The notes beneath the pieces were generated by a model. It was not told where the DNA came from. It did no database searches and worked only from the letters and a program-made list of their open reading frames with translations. The translations under genes were made by a program, and so were the position numbers. From Kitasatospora sp. NBC_01250 (lineage in GTDB: Bacteria > Actinomycetota > Actinomycetes > Streptomycetales > Streptomycetaceae), in the NCBI RefSeq assembly GCF_036226465.1, contig NZ_CP108476.1, positions 4,836,001 through 4,900,000 on the forward strand: DNA of 64,000 nt, in the 5' to 3' direction. The stretch's first letter is position 1; each line of letters starts with the position of its first letter. Of this stretch, positions 34,276 through 42,428 are shown in pieces.

Positions 34276-35889
34276 TCAGGCCGAGACCGGCTGGACGGCC
34301 GGGGCGGTGCGGGCCGGGGCGAGGTTCTCCAGGCGCAGCTGCAGCGGCTCGGGTCGCTCCACGGCGGCGGTGGCGAGCAGGTGGCCGTCCGGGCGGACCA
34401 GCGCCAGGACGGGGTTGCGGCCCAGGTGCCGGCGCAGCTTGCGGGCGGCGCGGCCGGTCAGCCCGCCGAGGTCGAGCACCTCGGCCGTGCCGGCGAACCG
34501 CTCCCGGGCGTCGCCCACCTGGGCGGCCCAGTCGGCGCTGGTGGCGGTGCGGCCCGGCCAGAGCAGCACGGTGTGCCGGTAGGCGTCGAGCGCGGGCGTG
34601 CCGTCGGCCAGCGCGGGGCCGGCGAAGAGCGGCAGCCGCTCCCCCGGCTTGGCCAGGCCCTGGCGGCGCAGCACCAGCGGGCGGTTGTCCAGGTCGCCGT
34701 AGTTGGTGTCGGTCTGGCTGAGCAGCGGCACCAGCACCCGCTGGAGCACGCCGGCCAGCCGGCCCGCGACGAAGACCGCGTCCCGGCGCAGCCGGCGCGC
34801 CGGGCTCTTCTGCATCGCGAACCTGGCCTGGGCGGCGGAGGTGGCGGACATCCGCTGGGCGCTGCTCAGGCGTTCGGGCTCGTAGCTGTCCAGGACCGAT
34901 GCGTCCAGCCGCCCGGTGACCACACCGGCCAGCTTCCAGGCCAGGTTGGCCGCGTCCTGGAAGCCGACGTTCATGCCCTGGCCGCCGGCCGGGCTGATCG
35001 CGTGCCCGGAGTCGCCCGCCAGGAAGGCCCGGCCGCGCCGGAAGCCGGCCGCCATGCCGAGCCGGGGCCGGAAGGAGCGGGTCCACAGCGGCTCGCCGAC
35101 CGTGATGTCGATCTTCGCGCGGCGCCGGATCACCTCCTCCAGCAGCTCCCGGGGCGGGTTGCCCTCGCCCTCGGTGCGGTGCGGGATGTTGGCCGCGATC
35201 CGGTAGTGGCCGCCGGCCAGCGGGACCAGCGCCACCACGCCGTCCGGGGAGTAGTAGTAGGCGGTGTCCTTGGGGGCGTCGCCGTGGATCGGGGCGTCGC
35301 CGATCGCGTAGCTGACGTCGATCGGCTCGCCCTCGAAGCTGATGCCGAGCAGGTTGCGGGTGGTGCTGCCGGGGCCGTCGGCGCCGACCACGTAGGACGG
35401 TCGGACGGTCTCCAGCCGGCCGTCCTGGTGGCGCAGGGTGACCACCGGAGCGGTCTCCACGTCCCTGATGTCCTCCATGCTGACGCCGCGCTCGATCACG
35501 CCGCCCAGCTCCGCCAGCCTGGCCCGCAGGATCCGCTCGGTCTCGCGCTGCGGCAGGGTCAGGACGAAGTTGTACGGGGAGTCGGGGTGCCGGTCCAGGT
35601 GGGCGCTGCCCAGGTGGCGGCCGTCGGAGAAGTAGCCGACGGCGTCGCTGCGGTGGCCGGCCGCCACCAGCTGCTCGCTGACCCCGATCCGGCGCAGCAG
35701 CTCCAGGCTGCGCGGCCACAGCAGGATGCCCTTCGAGTGCGGGTCGCTCTCGTCCAGCACCGCTTGACGGTCGATCAGGCGGACGTCCACGCCCTGCTGC
35801 AGGAGTTCACTGGTGATCACCATGCCCACCGGGCCGGCGCCGATCACCAGCACGGCGGGGGCGGACGGGTCGGGCGTGTTCCGGTTCAC
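34276..35889 (-). CDS. FAD-dependent aromatic/polyketide monooxygenase
   Basis: A 537-residue class A flavoprotein hydroxylase: GAGPVG at residues 17-22, DRQAVLDESDPHSKG, the YVVGADGPGSTTR block, and RAFLAGDSGHAISPAGGQGMN binding FAD ribityl; a C-terminal thioredoxin-like domain follows. Closest in pattern to PgaE/RdmE-type tailoring enzymes. GTG 35889 overlaps the HAD gene stop as GTGA, so the two are translated together. It would oxidise the product or an intermediate of the AvrD cluster. Confidence 0.9.
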   Translation of the reverse strand: MNRNTPDPSAPAVLVIGAGPVGMVITSELLQQGVDVRLIDRQAVLDESDPHSKGILLWPRSLELLRRIGVSEQLVAAGHRSDAVGYFSDGRHLGSAHLDRHPDSPYNFVLTLPQRETERILRARLAELGGVIERGVSMEDIRDVETAPVVTLRHQDGRLETVRPSYVVGADGPGSTTRNLLGISFEGEPIDVSYAIGDAPIHGDAPKDTAYYYSPDGVVALVPLAGGHYRIAANIPHRTEGEGNPPRELLEEVIRRRAKIDITVGEPLWTRSFRPRLGMAAGFRRGRAFLAGDSGHAISPAGGQGMNVGFQDAANLAWKLAGVVTGRLDASVLDSYEPERLSSAQRMSATSAAQARFAMQKSPARRLRRDAVFVAGRLAGVLQRVLVPLLSQTDTNYGDLDNRPLVLRRQGLAKPGERLPLFAGPALADGTPALDAYRHTVLLWPGRTATSADWAAQVGDARERFAGTAEVLDLGGLTGRAARKLRRHLGRNPVLALVRPDGHLLATAAVERPEPLQLRLENLAPARTAPAVQPVSA

Positions 35890-36635
35890 TGTGCCTCTCC
35901 AATTCCATGGGTAGTTGTCGCGCTCGGCAAAGCGGTCGTGCTCAGGGCTGTGGGGGTGTCGCGCGTGGGGCGCAGCAGCGGCCAGCCGTGCTCGGCGGCC
36001 GTGCGGTGCAGGACCTCGTCCTCGCCCACCACCACCGGGTGGCCGACCAGGCGCAGCAGCGGCAGGTCGGAGTGGTGGTCGCCGTAGGCGTGGCAGTCGG
36101 TGAGGTCGAGGCCGCGGCGGGCGGCGAAGCCGGCGGCGGCCAGCGCCTTGCGGGCGTCCAGCATCGGGTGCTCGACCTCGCCGGTGTAGCGGCCCCGGAC
36201 GATCCGCGGGGCGGTGCAGAGCACCGCGTCGGCGCCCAGCTCCGCGGCCAGCGGATCCAGGCAGGGCGCGAAGGAGCCGGAGACCAGCACCACCAGCCGG
36301 CCCGCCGCCCGGTGCGCGGCGAGGGCGGCCAGCGCCTCGGGGCGGAAGAAGCCCGCACCGTCCGCCGCCCGCTCCTCGGCGTACCAGCGGCGGCCCGCCT
36401 CGGCCAGCTCGCCGGCCGAACGGCCGGCCAGCAGCCGGAAGTAGGCGCGGTTGGTGGCCCGCCGCGGGGCGCCGGCCAGGGTCATGGCGTGCAGCCGTTC
36501 GCGCTGGGCGAGGTAGGCCTGATGGGGCAGGCCGCGCGAGGCCATGTCGTGGCGCAGGAAGCCGAACAGCGTGGTGCGCCGGGTGAGCGTCCCGTCGACG
36601 TCGAAGAACGCGGCGCTGGTGGGGAGTTCGGACAT
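35886..36635 (-). CDS. HAD-IB family phosphatase (SerB-like)
   Basis: A 249-residue haloacid-dehalogenase phosphatase: motif I FFDVDGTLT (D12, D14), motif II VLVSGSFAP, motif III with YGDHHSDLPLL, and the helical C1 cap of subclass IB. ATG 36635 has GGAG six bases upstream (GTG 36638 is too near it). In the AvrD context a phosphatase fits removal of phosphate from a sugar-derived intermediate; that is inference. Coupled to the flavin monooxygenase by a 4-base overlap. Confidence 0.87.
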   Translation of the reverse strand: MSELPTSAAFFDVDGTLTRRTTLFGFLRHDMASRGLPHQAYLAQRERLHAMTLAGAPRRATNRAYFRLLAGRSAGELAEAGRRWYAEERAADGAGFFRPEALAALAAHRAAGRLVVLVSGSFAPCLDPLAAELGADAVLCTAPRIVRGRYTGEVEHPMLDARKALAAAGFAARRGLDLTDCHAYGDHHSDLPLLRLVGHPVVVGEDEVLHRTAAEHGWPLLRPTRDTPTALSTTALPSATTTHGIGEAQ

Positions 36636-36742
36636 CACGGTCTCCTTCGTCGCTCGGTGGGAGGGCGCGGGGCGGGTGGGCGCCGTGGGTGGGGCGGCGG
36701 GCGGAGTGGGGGACCGCCCGCCCGCGGCAGCGGAGTCGGGGA

Positions 36743-37000
36743 TCAGACGGTCACCGGGTGGCCGGCCGTCTTGGCCTCGATCAGCTCGGCCAGCTCCTGC
36801 ACGGTGGTGGTCTCGGCGACCTCGGCCTCGCTCAGCGGGACGCCGTAGTCGCTCTCCAGTGCCACCGCGAGCTCCACGAAGACCAGGGAGTCGAACCCGA
36901 GCTCCTCGAAGTCGGTGGTCGCGGTCACCTCGTCCGTGCCGTAGCCGTACTTGACCTGGAGCAGCTCGATGACCTTCTCGACGATCTGGGTGGTGGACAT
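36743..37000 (-). CDS. Acyl carrier protein
   Basis: An 85-residue ACP with the phosphopantetheine serine in LGFDSLVFVELAVALE (S38), an acidic helix II and a four-helix length. FDSL with a following hydrophobic VFVEL is more like discrete PKS or fatty-acid ACPs than NRPS carriers. It follows the KASIII gene (69 bases) and precedes the HAD gene, so it likely carries the acyl chain built or primed by that KASIII. Confidence 0.93.
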   Translation of the reverse strand: MSTTQIVEKVIELLQVKYGYGTDEVTATTDFEELGFDSLVFVELAVALESDYGVPLSEAEVAETTTVQELAELIEAKTAGHPVTV

Positions 37001-37069
37001 GATGCGGGTTCTCCTTGAGGTATGTGTGGTGTGGTGCAGGGGAGTTGAGCGATGTCTGCGGGGCCGGCG

Positions 37070-38071
37070 TCAGCCGGTGGCGAGCTCCGGCCAGACCAGC
37101 GCCGCGGAGCCCCAGGCCAGTCCGCCGCCGAAGGCGGTCAGCGCCACCCGGTGCCCGGCCAGCAGCTCGCCGCGCTCGGCGGCGGCGGCCAGGGCCAGCG
37201 GGATGGAGGCGGCCGAGGTGTTGCCGACCTGGTCCAGGTGGACCACGGCCCGCTCCTTGTCGATCCCGAGCAGCTCGGAGACCGAGTGCAGGATGCGGAC
37301 GTTGGCCTGGTGGCCGACGATCCGGTCCACCGTCGCGACCGGCCAGCCGACCTTCTCCAGCACGGCCTTGGTGGACCTGGACATGTGGGTCACGGCCTGG
37401 GTGAAGACCTCGCGGCCCTGCATGGTGAACCAGGAGTCGTCCTGGTCCGGCGGCAGGCCGCCGGAGCGCTGGCGGGAGCCGCCGCCCGGGATCGAGATCA
37501 GCTCGGCGAGGCTGCCGTCGCTGCCGAGGTCGAAGCCGGCCAGCGCGCCCGGCTCGTCGTCCTCGTCGGCCCGCAGCACCACCGCGCCGGCGCCGTCGCC
37601 GAACAGGATCGCGGTGCCCCGGTCCTGCGGGTTGAGGATCGAGGTGAACGCCTCCGCGCCGATCACCAGGACCGTCTCGGCGGTCCGGGCGGCGATCGCG
37701 CCGGCGCCGACCGACAGGGCGTAGACGAAGCCGGCGCAGACCGCGGCGACGTCGAAGGCCGGGATGTGGCCGAGGCCGAGCCGGGCGGCCACCGCCGGGG
37801 CGGTGCCCGGCAGCGGGTGGTCCGGGGTGGCGGTGGCCAGCACCACCAGGTCGACGGTGGCCAGGCCCGCGGACTTGAGGGCCTTCTCACCGGCCGCGAC
37901 CGCCAGGTCGCTGGTGGCGCCGCCCGGCTCGACGGCGTGGCGTTTCAGGATCCCGGTGCGGGTTCTGATCCAGGCATCGGTGGTGTCCAGTCGCTCGGAG
38001 AGCATCTGATTGGTGATCTCCCTGGGCGGAACCACGGCGCCCAGACCGGCCAGAACGGCTGCACGGCTCAT
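37070..38071 (-). CDS. FabH-like 3-oxoacyl-ACP synthase III
   Basis: A 333-residue KASIII with an intact triad: C112 in AAVCAGFVYAL, H254 in VGHQANVRI, N284 in QVGNTSAAS. N-terminal RTRTGILKRH and C-terminal GGGLAWGSAALVWP are typical. It condenses an acyl-CoA starter with malonyl-ACP to give a beta-ketoacyl-ACP, exactly the substrate class expected for AvrD. Start ATG 38071 is chosen by homology to FabH. A house-keeping FabH would normally sit with fabD/fabF, which are absent here. Confidence 0.92.
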   Translation of the reverse strand: MSRAAVLAGLGAVVPPREITNQMLSERLDTTDAWIRTRTGILKRHAVEPGGATSDLAVAAGEKALKSAGLATVDLVVLATATPDHPLPGTAPAVAARLGLGHIPAFDVAAVCAGFVYALSVGAGAIAARTAETVLVIGAEAFTSILNPQDRGTAILFGDGAGAVVLRADEDDEPGALAGFDLGSDGSLAELISIPGGGSRQRSGGLPPDQDDSWFTMQGREVFTQAVTHMSRSTKAVLEKVGWPVATVDRIVGHQANVRILHSVSELLGIDKERAVVHLDQVGNTSAASIPLALAAAAERGELLAGHRVALTAFGGGLAWGSAALVWPELATG

Positions 38072-38265
38072 CGGATACCTGCCGAACTCTTGGGTATGGA
38101 CATCAGGTCGGGCCTTTCGTCTGGGAGCGCCCCGGGCCCCCGGTCGGTACCCGGCGCCAACAGGCGGACACCGGCCGGGGCATGGGCGGGGCACTTGTGG
38201 TCAGGTTCGGATCGGCACTCAGTGATCAGGCGCCGGAGCAGTGATCGCGCGCTCGCCCTCGGTGC

Positions 38266-38976
38266 TCAGGCGGCGGCCAGCGCCCGCTCCTTCTCGTCGC
38301 GGATGTCGATGCCCTTGTACTCGGAGCGGGCCTTGTCGATGGCCTGACGGGGCGTCATCACCGGGGTGAAGCCGAACCGGTCGGCGATCGTCTCCAGCCG
38401 CTCCTCGATGTCGCCGCCGATGATGTGGACCGGCATGCCCAGCTCGTCCAGGGTGCGCAGCAGGGTCTCGTCGGCCAGCGTGCGGAACCGCTCGTTCACC
38501 GGGCGGTGGCCGTCCTTGGCCAGCGGCAGCTCGTTCTTGAGGTGGACGAAGGCGTCGAAGGACTGCTGGACGTGGAGCTTGAGGGAGACCCCCAGCCGCT
38601 CCATGACCTCCTCGAAGAACTTCAGCTCCGCGGTCTTGTCGACGTCCTGCTCGCCCAGGTGGATCGAGGCGTTGGGGTTGATGCCGACCTGGACCCGGAT
38701 CGCGCCGTAGATCCACTCCTGCAGCGAGGAGCCGTCGGAGATGAAGCTGCCCAGGCTCAGCGCGCGCTCGTGGGCCACCCGCTCGGTGTGCCGCACCACG
38801 ATCATCTGCAGCAGCTCGGCCGCGGTGCACTCCTCCAGCGTCTTGCCGGGAGCGGCCTCGGGCAGGATCTCGCGCATGGTGCGGGCCATGGTGCGCGGGA
38901 CGCCGGTGTAGTGGGACAGGGCGATCGAGGTGAGGGTCTTGCCGGAGGAGTAGGTGCCGGAGATGCCGAGCTTCAT
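38266..38976 (-). CDS. P-loop NTPase (AAA_28/NadR-like)
   Basis: A 236-residue protein starting MKLGISGTYSSGKTLTSIAL with a Walker A of G7-x4-G12-K13-T14; LSLGSFISDGSSLQEW may be the Walker B neighbourhood, and basic ERLETIADRFGF follows. It resembles NadR-type kinase domains and could phosphorylate a small molecule such as a sugar. ATG 38976 overlaps the small ORF's stop as ATGA, so translation is coupled to it and, through it, to avrD. Role in the cluster is unproven. Confidence 0.82.
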   Translation of the reverse strand: MKLGISGTYSSGKTLTSIALSHYTGVPRTMARTMREILPEAAPGKTLEECTAAELLQMIVVRHTERVAHERALSLGSFISDGSSLQEWIYGAIRVQVGINPNASIHLGEQDVDKTAELKFFEEVMERLGVSLKLHVQQSFDAFVHLKNELPLAKDGHRPVNERFRTLADETLLRTLDELGMPVHIIGGDIEERLETIADRFGFTPVMTPRQAIDKARSEYKGIDIRDEKERALAAA

Positions 38977-39170
38977 GACGTGCCTTCCAGAGTGGGCCGG
39001 CGGCTGCCGGCGGACGTTCGGTACGGGTACGTGCGGGCCGAGCTGCGGTTCTTCTGCGTCTGGGGTGGAGCGAGCCGGGCGCCGTGCGTGACGATCAGTT
39101 GGAAGAGGTCGGCGGCGGTCGCCTCGGCGAAGTAGCGGTCTTCCTGGTCCGTGCGGGGGGCCGGTGTCAC
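38973..39170 (-). CDS. 65-residue coupled ORF, possible NTPase fragment
   Basis: GTG 39170 overlaps the avrD stop (GTGA), and its stop overlaps the NTPase start (ATGA). Its middle, EATAADLFQLIVTH, matches ECTAAELLQMIVVR in the neighbouring NTPase: 8 of 14 identical and most others conservative. The rest (Arg-rich, ending RRPTLEGTS) has no match. It may be what remains of a duplicated NTPase kept for translational coupling, or a small partner protein. No fold can be assigned. Confidence 0.55.
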   Translation of the reverse strand: MTPAPRTDQEDRYFAEATAADLFQLIVTHGARLAPPQTQKNRSSARTYPYRTSAGSRRPTLEGTS

Positions 39171-40225
39171 GCGGCGGCCCGGAGCAGCGCCGGGTCCTGG
39201 GTCGCGGCGGCCGGGTTCGTCCGGTGCTCGGGCAGCTTGTGGGTCACCGAGCAGAGCACCCGCACCCCGCCGGTCTCGGCGACGATGTCGGCGTTGCGCC
39301 AGTCGGCGCCCTGGGCCTGCACGATCTTGGCGTTGTCGAGGATCGCGGTCACCGGCGCGGCCACGGCGGCCGGACGGTCGGGGCGGCTGCTCTCCAGCAC
39401 CGTCCGGCGCATCCACAGGGTGTTGGAGTCGGCGCGGGCCACCGAGTCCAGCTCGTAGAGCAGCACCTGCCCGAACTGCAGGGCGATCACGAAGGCGTCC
39501 ACCAGGGTCATCCCCGGCTGGTAGGCGCCCTCCAGGCCGTCGGAGCCGATCGCCTCGCCCAGGGCCGGCCGGACGGCCACCTGTCCGGCGACGGTGGGGA
39601 CCAGGCCGTGGGCGTCCACCCGCAGGTCGGTCATCGACTGGCGGTAGGCGCGGTAGCCGGTGCCGTAGGGCCGCTGTCCGACCGGGCCGAGCATGTCGTC
39701 GTCCACCGCGGCGCCCGCGCCGGTGCCGGCGGCGTGCTCCACCGTGCAGCGCACCGTCATCTGGCCGATCCGGCAGATCACCAGCGAGACCAGGGCCGCC
39801 GCGTCCTGCGGCGCCACCGGGCTCTCCTTGAGCTCGGCGCTGACCGGGAAGGAGGTCAGGCCCTGCTCCTGCGGGGCGGCGCCGGCCCGGATCTCGACCT
39901 TGCGCAGCCAGGCGGCGCGGCGCTGCCCGGCGGTCAGCCCGTGGCGGGCGGTGAGCGCGGCCTCGGCCAGCTGGGCGGCGAAGAGCAGCGCGTCGATGGT
40001 GCTCAGGTGCGGGGCCAGCTTGGCGGCCTGCTGCTTCACCGACCAGTCGACCGGGTAGAGCACGCCGGCCACGGCGTTCAGCATCTGGTGCTCCTCGTCC
40101 CAGGACAGCCGGCTGATCCGCTGTCCGACGCGCCGGTAGCCGCTGCCGAAGAACCGGCTCTCGGACGGGCCGAGCAGATCGTCGATCGAAGAGCTGAGCT
40201 GGAGGGGGGACATCAGATCGGTCAT
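39167..40225 (-). CDS. avrD: AvrD family protein
   Basis: A 352-residue protein recognised from family pattern as AvrD, which in Pseudomonas syringae directs synthesis of syringolides from a beta-ketoacyl chain and a pentulose. It consists of two similar halves: LGPSESRFFGSGYRRVGQ (18-35) followed by HLSTIDALLFAAQLAEAAL, and LGPVGQRPYGTGYRAYRQ (179-196) followed by MTLVDAFVIALQFGQVLL. This two-half plan is like the tandem hot-dog domains of AfsA. ATG 40225 starts 4 bases after a short Lys-rich ORF. First gene of the cluster with NTPase, KASIII, ACP and phosphatase downstream. Confidence 0.75.
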   Translation of the reverse strand: MTDLMSPLQLSSSIDDLLGPSESRFFGSGYRRVGQRISRLSWDEEHQMLNAVAGVLYPVDWSVKQQAAKLAPHLSTIDALLFAAQLAEAALTARHGLTAGQRRAAWLRKVEIRAGAAPQEQGLTSFPVSAELKESPVAPQDAAALVSLVICRIGQMTVRCTVEHAAGTGAGAAVDDDMLGPVGQRPYGTGYRAYRQSMTDLRVDAHGLVPTVAGQVAVRPALGEAIGSDGLEGAYQPGMTLVDAFVIALQFGQVLLYELDSVARADSNTLWMRRTVLESSRPDRPAAVAAPVTAILDNAKIVQAQGADWRNADIVAETGGVRVLCSVTHKLPEHRTNPAAATQDPALLRAAA

Positions 40226-40229
40226 GGTG

Positions 40230-40376
40230 TCAGTTCGCTTTCCCGTTGGGTGGTTCCGTGGAGGATTTTCCTTTTGCTGTGGTGCTTTTTTCTTGCGCTT
40301 TCTTGTCCTGCTTGTCGTCCTGCTTCTTGTCTTTGCTTCCTGCCGTTTCGCTCTCTCGCTTTCGTGTTTCCAACAT
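40230..40376 (-). other. Low-GC leader with 48-codon Lys-rich ORF before avrD
   Basis: The minus strand here is purine- and A-rich, unlike the surroundings. An ORF from ATG 40376 encodes 48 residues, nearly all charged or small (MLETRKRESETAGSKDKKQD, continuing with DKQDKKAQEK), ending 4 bases before avrD. No ribosome site precedes the ATG. It may be an untranslated leader, a leader peptide or chance. Confidence 0.4.
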
Positions 40377-40477
40377 TAGGCCGTTCGCCCGGGGTCTGGA
40401 ATTCCCCTTGGGGGTCGGCCGCCGAGTCCGAAAGGAGTATCGAACTGCCTCTCGGCCTCGGGGCCGCGGCCCCGTTC

Positions 40478-40888
40478 TCAGCCGGGCAGCGCGCCGGCCT
40501 CGACCAGCGCCCTGCGGGCCACCGCGAGCGCGTTGAGGGTGCGCGGGACACCGGCGTAGAGGGCGACCTGCATCAGCGCCTCCAGCACCTCGGCGACGGT
40601 GGCGCCGGCCCGGATCGCGCCGGCCGTGTGGAAGGCCAGCTGCGGCTCGGCGTTGCCAAGCGCGGCCAGCATGCTGATCGTGGTCAGTTCCCGGGTGCGC
40701 AGGTCCAGCGCCGGGCGGCTCATCAGGGTGCCGAGCCCGTGCTGGATGTGCGCACCGAGCGCGGGGGCGAAGTCGGCCAGCGACTCCCAGGGCGCCGCGA
40801 CCCCCGGTGCGGCGAGGCGGGCGAACACCTCGGCGGCGGCGTCGGCGATCTGCTCCTGAGGGGCGGTTTCGGGGGCTGCCGTGGTCAT
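40478..40888 (-). CDS. Carboxymuconolactone decarboxylase/AhpD family protein
   Basis: A 136-residue helical protein: AEVFARLAAPGVAAPWESLA, LDLRTRELTTISMLAALGNA, FHTAGAIRAGATVAEVLEAL and LYAGVPRTLNALAVARRAL. No CxxC, so it is of the decarboxylase-like rather than AhpD peroxidase type. ATG 40888 has GAGGAGAG upstream; ATG 40900 is poorer. Divergent from an MFS gene; probably separate from the AvrD cluster, with a 250-bp gap between. Confidence 0.8.
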   Translation of the reverse strand: MTTAAPETAPQEQIADAAAEVFARLAAPGVAAPWESLADFAPALGAHIQHGLGTLMSRPALDLRTRELTTISMLAALGNAEPQLAFHTAGAIRAGATVAEVLEALMQVALYAGVPRTLNALAVARRALVEAGALPG

Positions 40889-41000
40889 GGCTCTCCTCAT
40901 GGCGAACGGGCCCTTTTACGGGCCGTGCGGAGTGGAATGCGTCCACGGTAGGCACGGAATTCCAGGAAGCCGCGAACAATCGGCCCAAGGGAGCGCCCGG

Positions 41001-41018
41001 ATACCTCCATGGGGGTAT
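41001..41018. promoter_or_regulatory. 18-bp palindrome in the CMD/MFS divergent region
   Basis: ATACCTCCATGGGGGTAT: nine-base arms with one mismatch pair (T/C), 80 bases before the MFS start and 113 before the decarboxylase start. Confidence 0.45.
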
Positions 41019-41097
41019 GGCGCTGCCTCCGAGGTGCCACCCCTGCTGCCCCCGTGGAGCGATGCCGGAAAGAGGGGCGCGGGGCTAATTTCACGGC

Positions 41098-42333
41098 ATG
41101 ACCATCACTCAGGAAACAGTGCGGCCCGCTGCGGCGGTCCCGGCGGCCGGCGGCGGAATATCCTCGCGGCTCGCCACCATCTGCGCGGTGACAGCCGGCT
41201 TCTCGGCCGCCAACATCTACTACGCCCAGCCGCTGCTGACCGCGATCGGCTCGACCTTCCACGTCGGCAGCGCCGCCGTCTCCCTGGTGGTCACGGCCGG
41301 CACGGTCGGCTTCACCCTCGGCATGGCCACCCTCGTCCCGCTCGGCGATCTGATGGACCGCCGGCGCCTGGCCGTCACCCTGCTGTCGATCGTCGCCCTC
41401 TTCCAGCTGGTCGCCGCGGGCGCCCCCTCGCTGGCGGTGCTGATCGGCGCCGCCCTGGTGGTGGCCACCGCCTCGGTGGTCTCCCCGCTGATGGTCGCCT
41501 TCGCCGCGACGCTGTCGGCCCCCGAGGACCGGGGTCGGGTGACCGGCAAGGTGATGAGCGGCGTGCTGATCGGCATCCTGCTCGCCCGTACCGCGGGCGG
41601 TCTGCTCTCCAGCGCGGCCGGCTGGCGCTCGGTCTACCTGGTCTCGGCGGTGCTGGTGCTCGGTCTGGCCGTGCTGCTCCGGCGGGTGCTGCCGATCGCC
41701 CGCGGCGAGGCGCAGATCAGCTACCCCAAGCTGCTCGCCTCGGTGCCGAAGCTGCTCGTCGAGGAGCCCACCCTGCGGCTGCGCAGCGCCTTCGGCTTCG
41801 TCTCGCTGGCCGGCTTCAACGCCCTGTGGACCTCGATCGCGTTCCTGCTGGCCGGTGCCCCGTACCACTACGGCACCGCGCTGATCGGCCTGTTCGGCCT
41901 GGTGGGCGCGGTGGGCGCGATCGCCGCCCGGATCACCGGACGCGCCGCCGACCGCCGGCTCGACCGGCCCGCCACGGCGGGCCTGCTGGCCCTGGTGCTG
42001 ATCAGCTGGGGCCTGATGGCGCTGCACGGCGGCGGCTGGCTCTGGGCGCTCGTCGCGGGCGTGGTGCTGCTCGACTTCGGCGTGCAGGGCATGCAGGTGA
42101 TGAACCTGGCGATCATCTACCGGCTGCGTCCCGAGGTCCGCTCCCGGCTGACCACCGCCTACATGACCATCTACTTCCTCGGCGGCGCGGCGGGTTCGGC
42201 CGCCTCCGGCACGGCCTACGCGCTCTGGGGCTGGGACGGCGTCTGCGCGGTGGGCGCGGGCCTGGCGGGCGTGGCGCTGGTGATCAGCCTGGTGGAGGCG
42301 GTGATCGGGCGGCGGACGGCGGTCGCCGACTGA
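41098..42333 (+). CDS. MFS transporter
   Basis: A 411-residue, 12-helix exporter of the major facilitator superfamily (YnfM/AraJ-like). N-terminal FSAANIYYAQPLL is typical of this subgroup; the loop 2-3 motif is PLGDLMDRRRLAV and a second LMVAFAATLSAPEDRGRVTG follows. ATG 41098 is preceded only by a weak site, and the intergenic palindrome lies near its promoter. Probable drug or metabolite efflux; whether it serves the AvrD product, whose own MFS gene is a remnant, is open. Confidence 0.88.
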   Translation: MTITQETVRPAAAVPAAGGGISSRLATICAVTAGFSAANIYYAQPLLTAIGSTFHVGSAAVSLVVTAGTVGFTLGMATLVPLGDLMDRRRLAVTLLSIVALFQLVAAGAPSLAVLIGAALVVATASVVSPLMVAFAATLSAPEDRGRVTGKVMSGVLIGILLARTAGGLLSSAAGWRSVYLVSAVLVLGLAVLLRRVLPIARGEAQISYPKLLASVPKLLVEEPTLRLRSAFGFVSLAGFNALWTSIAFLLAGAPYHYGTALIGLFGLVGAVGAIAARITGRAADRRLDRPATAGLLALVLISWGLMALHGGGWLWALVAGVVLLDFGVQGMQVMNLAIIYRLRPEVRSRLTTAYMTIYFLGGAAGSAASGTAYALWGWDGVCAVGAGLAGVALVISLVEAVIGRRTAVAD

Positions 42334-42347
42334 GCATCACCGGCACC

Positions 42348-42386
42348 GAAGGGCCTGGCCCACCATCCCGGTGGGGCAGGCCCTTC
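42348..42386. terminator. Bidirectional terminator between MFS and oxidoreductase genes
   Basis: A 17-bp stem GAAGGGCCTGGCCCACC / GGTGGGGCAGGCCCTTC with one mismatch and a 5-base loop. Confidence 0.8.
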
Positions 42387-42428
42387 GTCGTTCCCGCCAA
42401 GGGGGCGGTGCTCAACGCGGCACGGCGC

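Noticed and set aside
32028..40225. Reading the cluster as a type II aromatic polyketide cluster
   Set aside because: ACP, KASIII, flavin monooxygenase and SnoaL protein fit, but there is no KS-alpha/KS-beta pair, aromatase or cyclase of the usual kind, and AvrD is the more specific marker.
40973..40983. An 11-base match (CGAACAATCGG) to the core of the TetR operator at 5765-5780
   Set aside because: Flanking arms do not continue the palindrome beyond GCCG/CGGC and the genes nearby are unrelated; probably chance.
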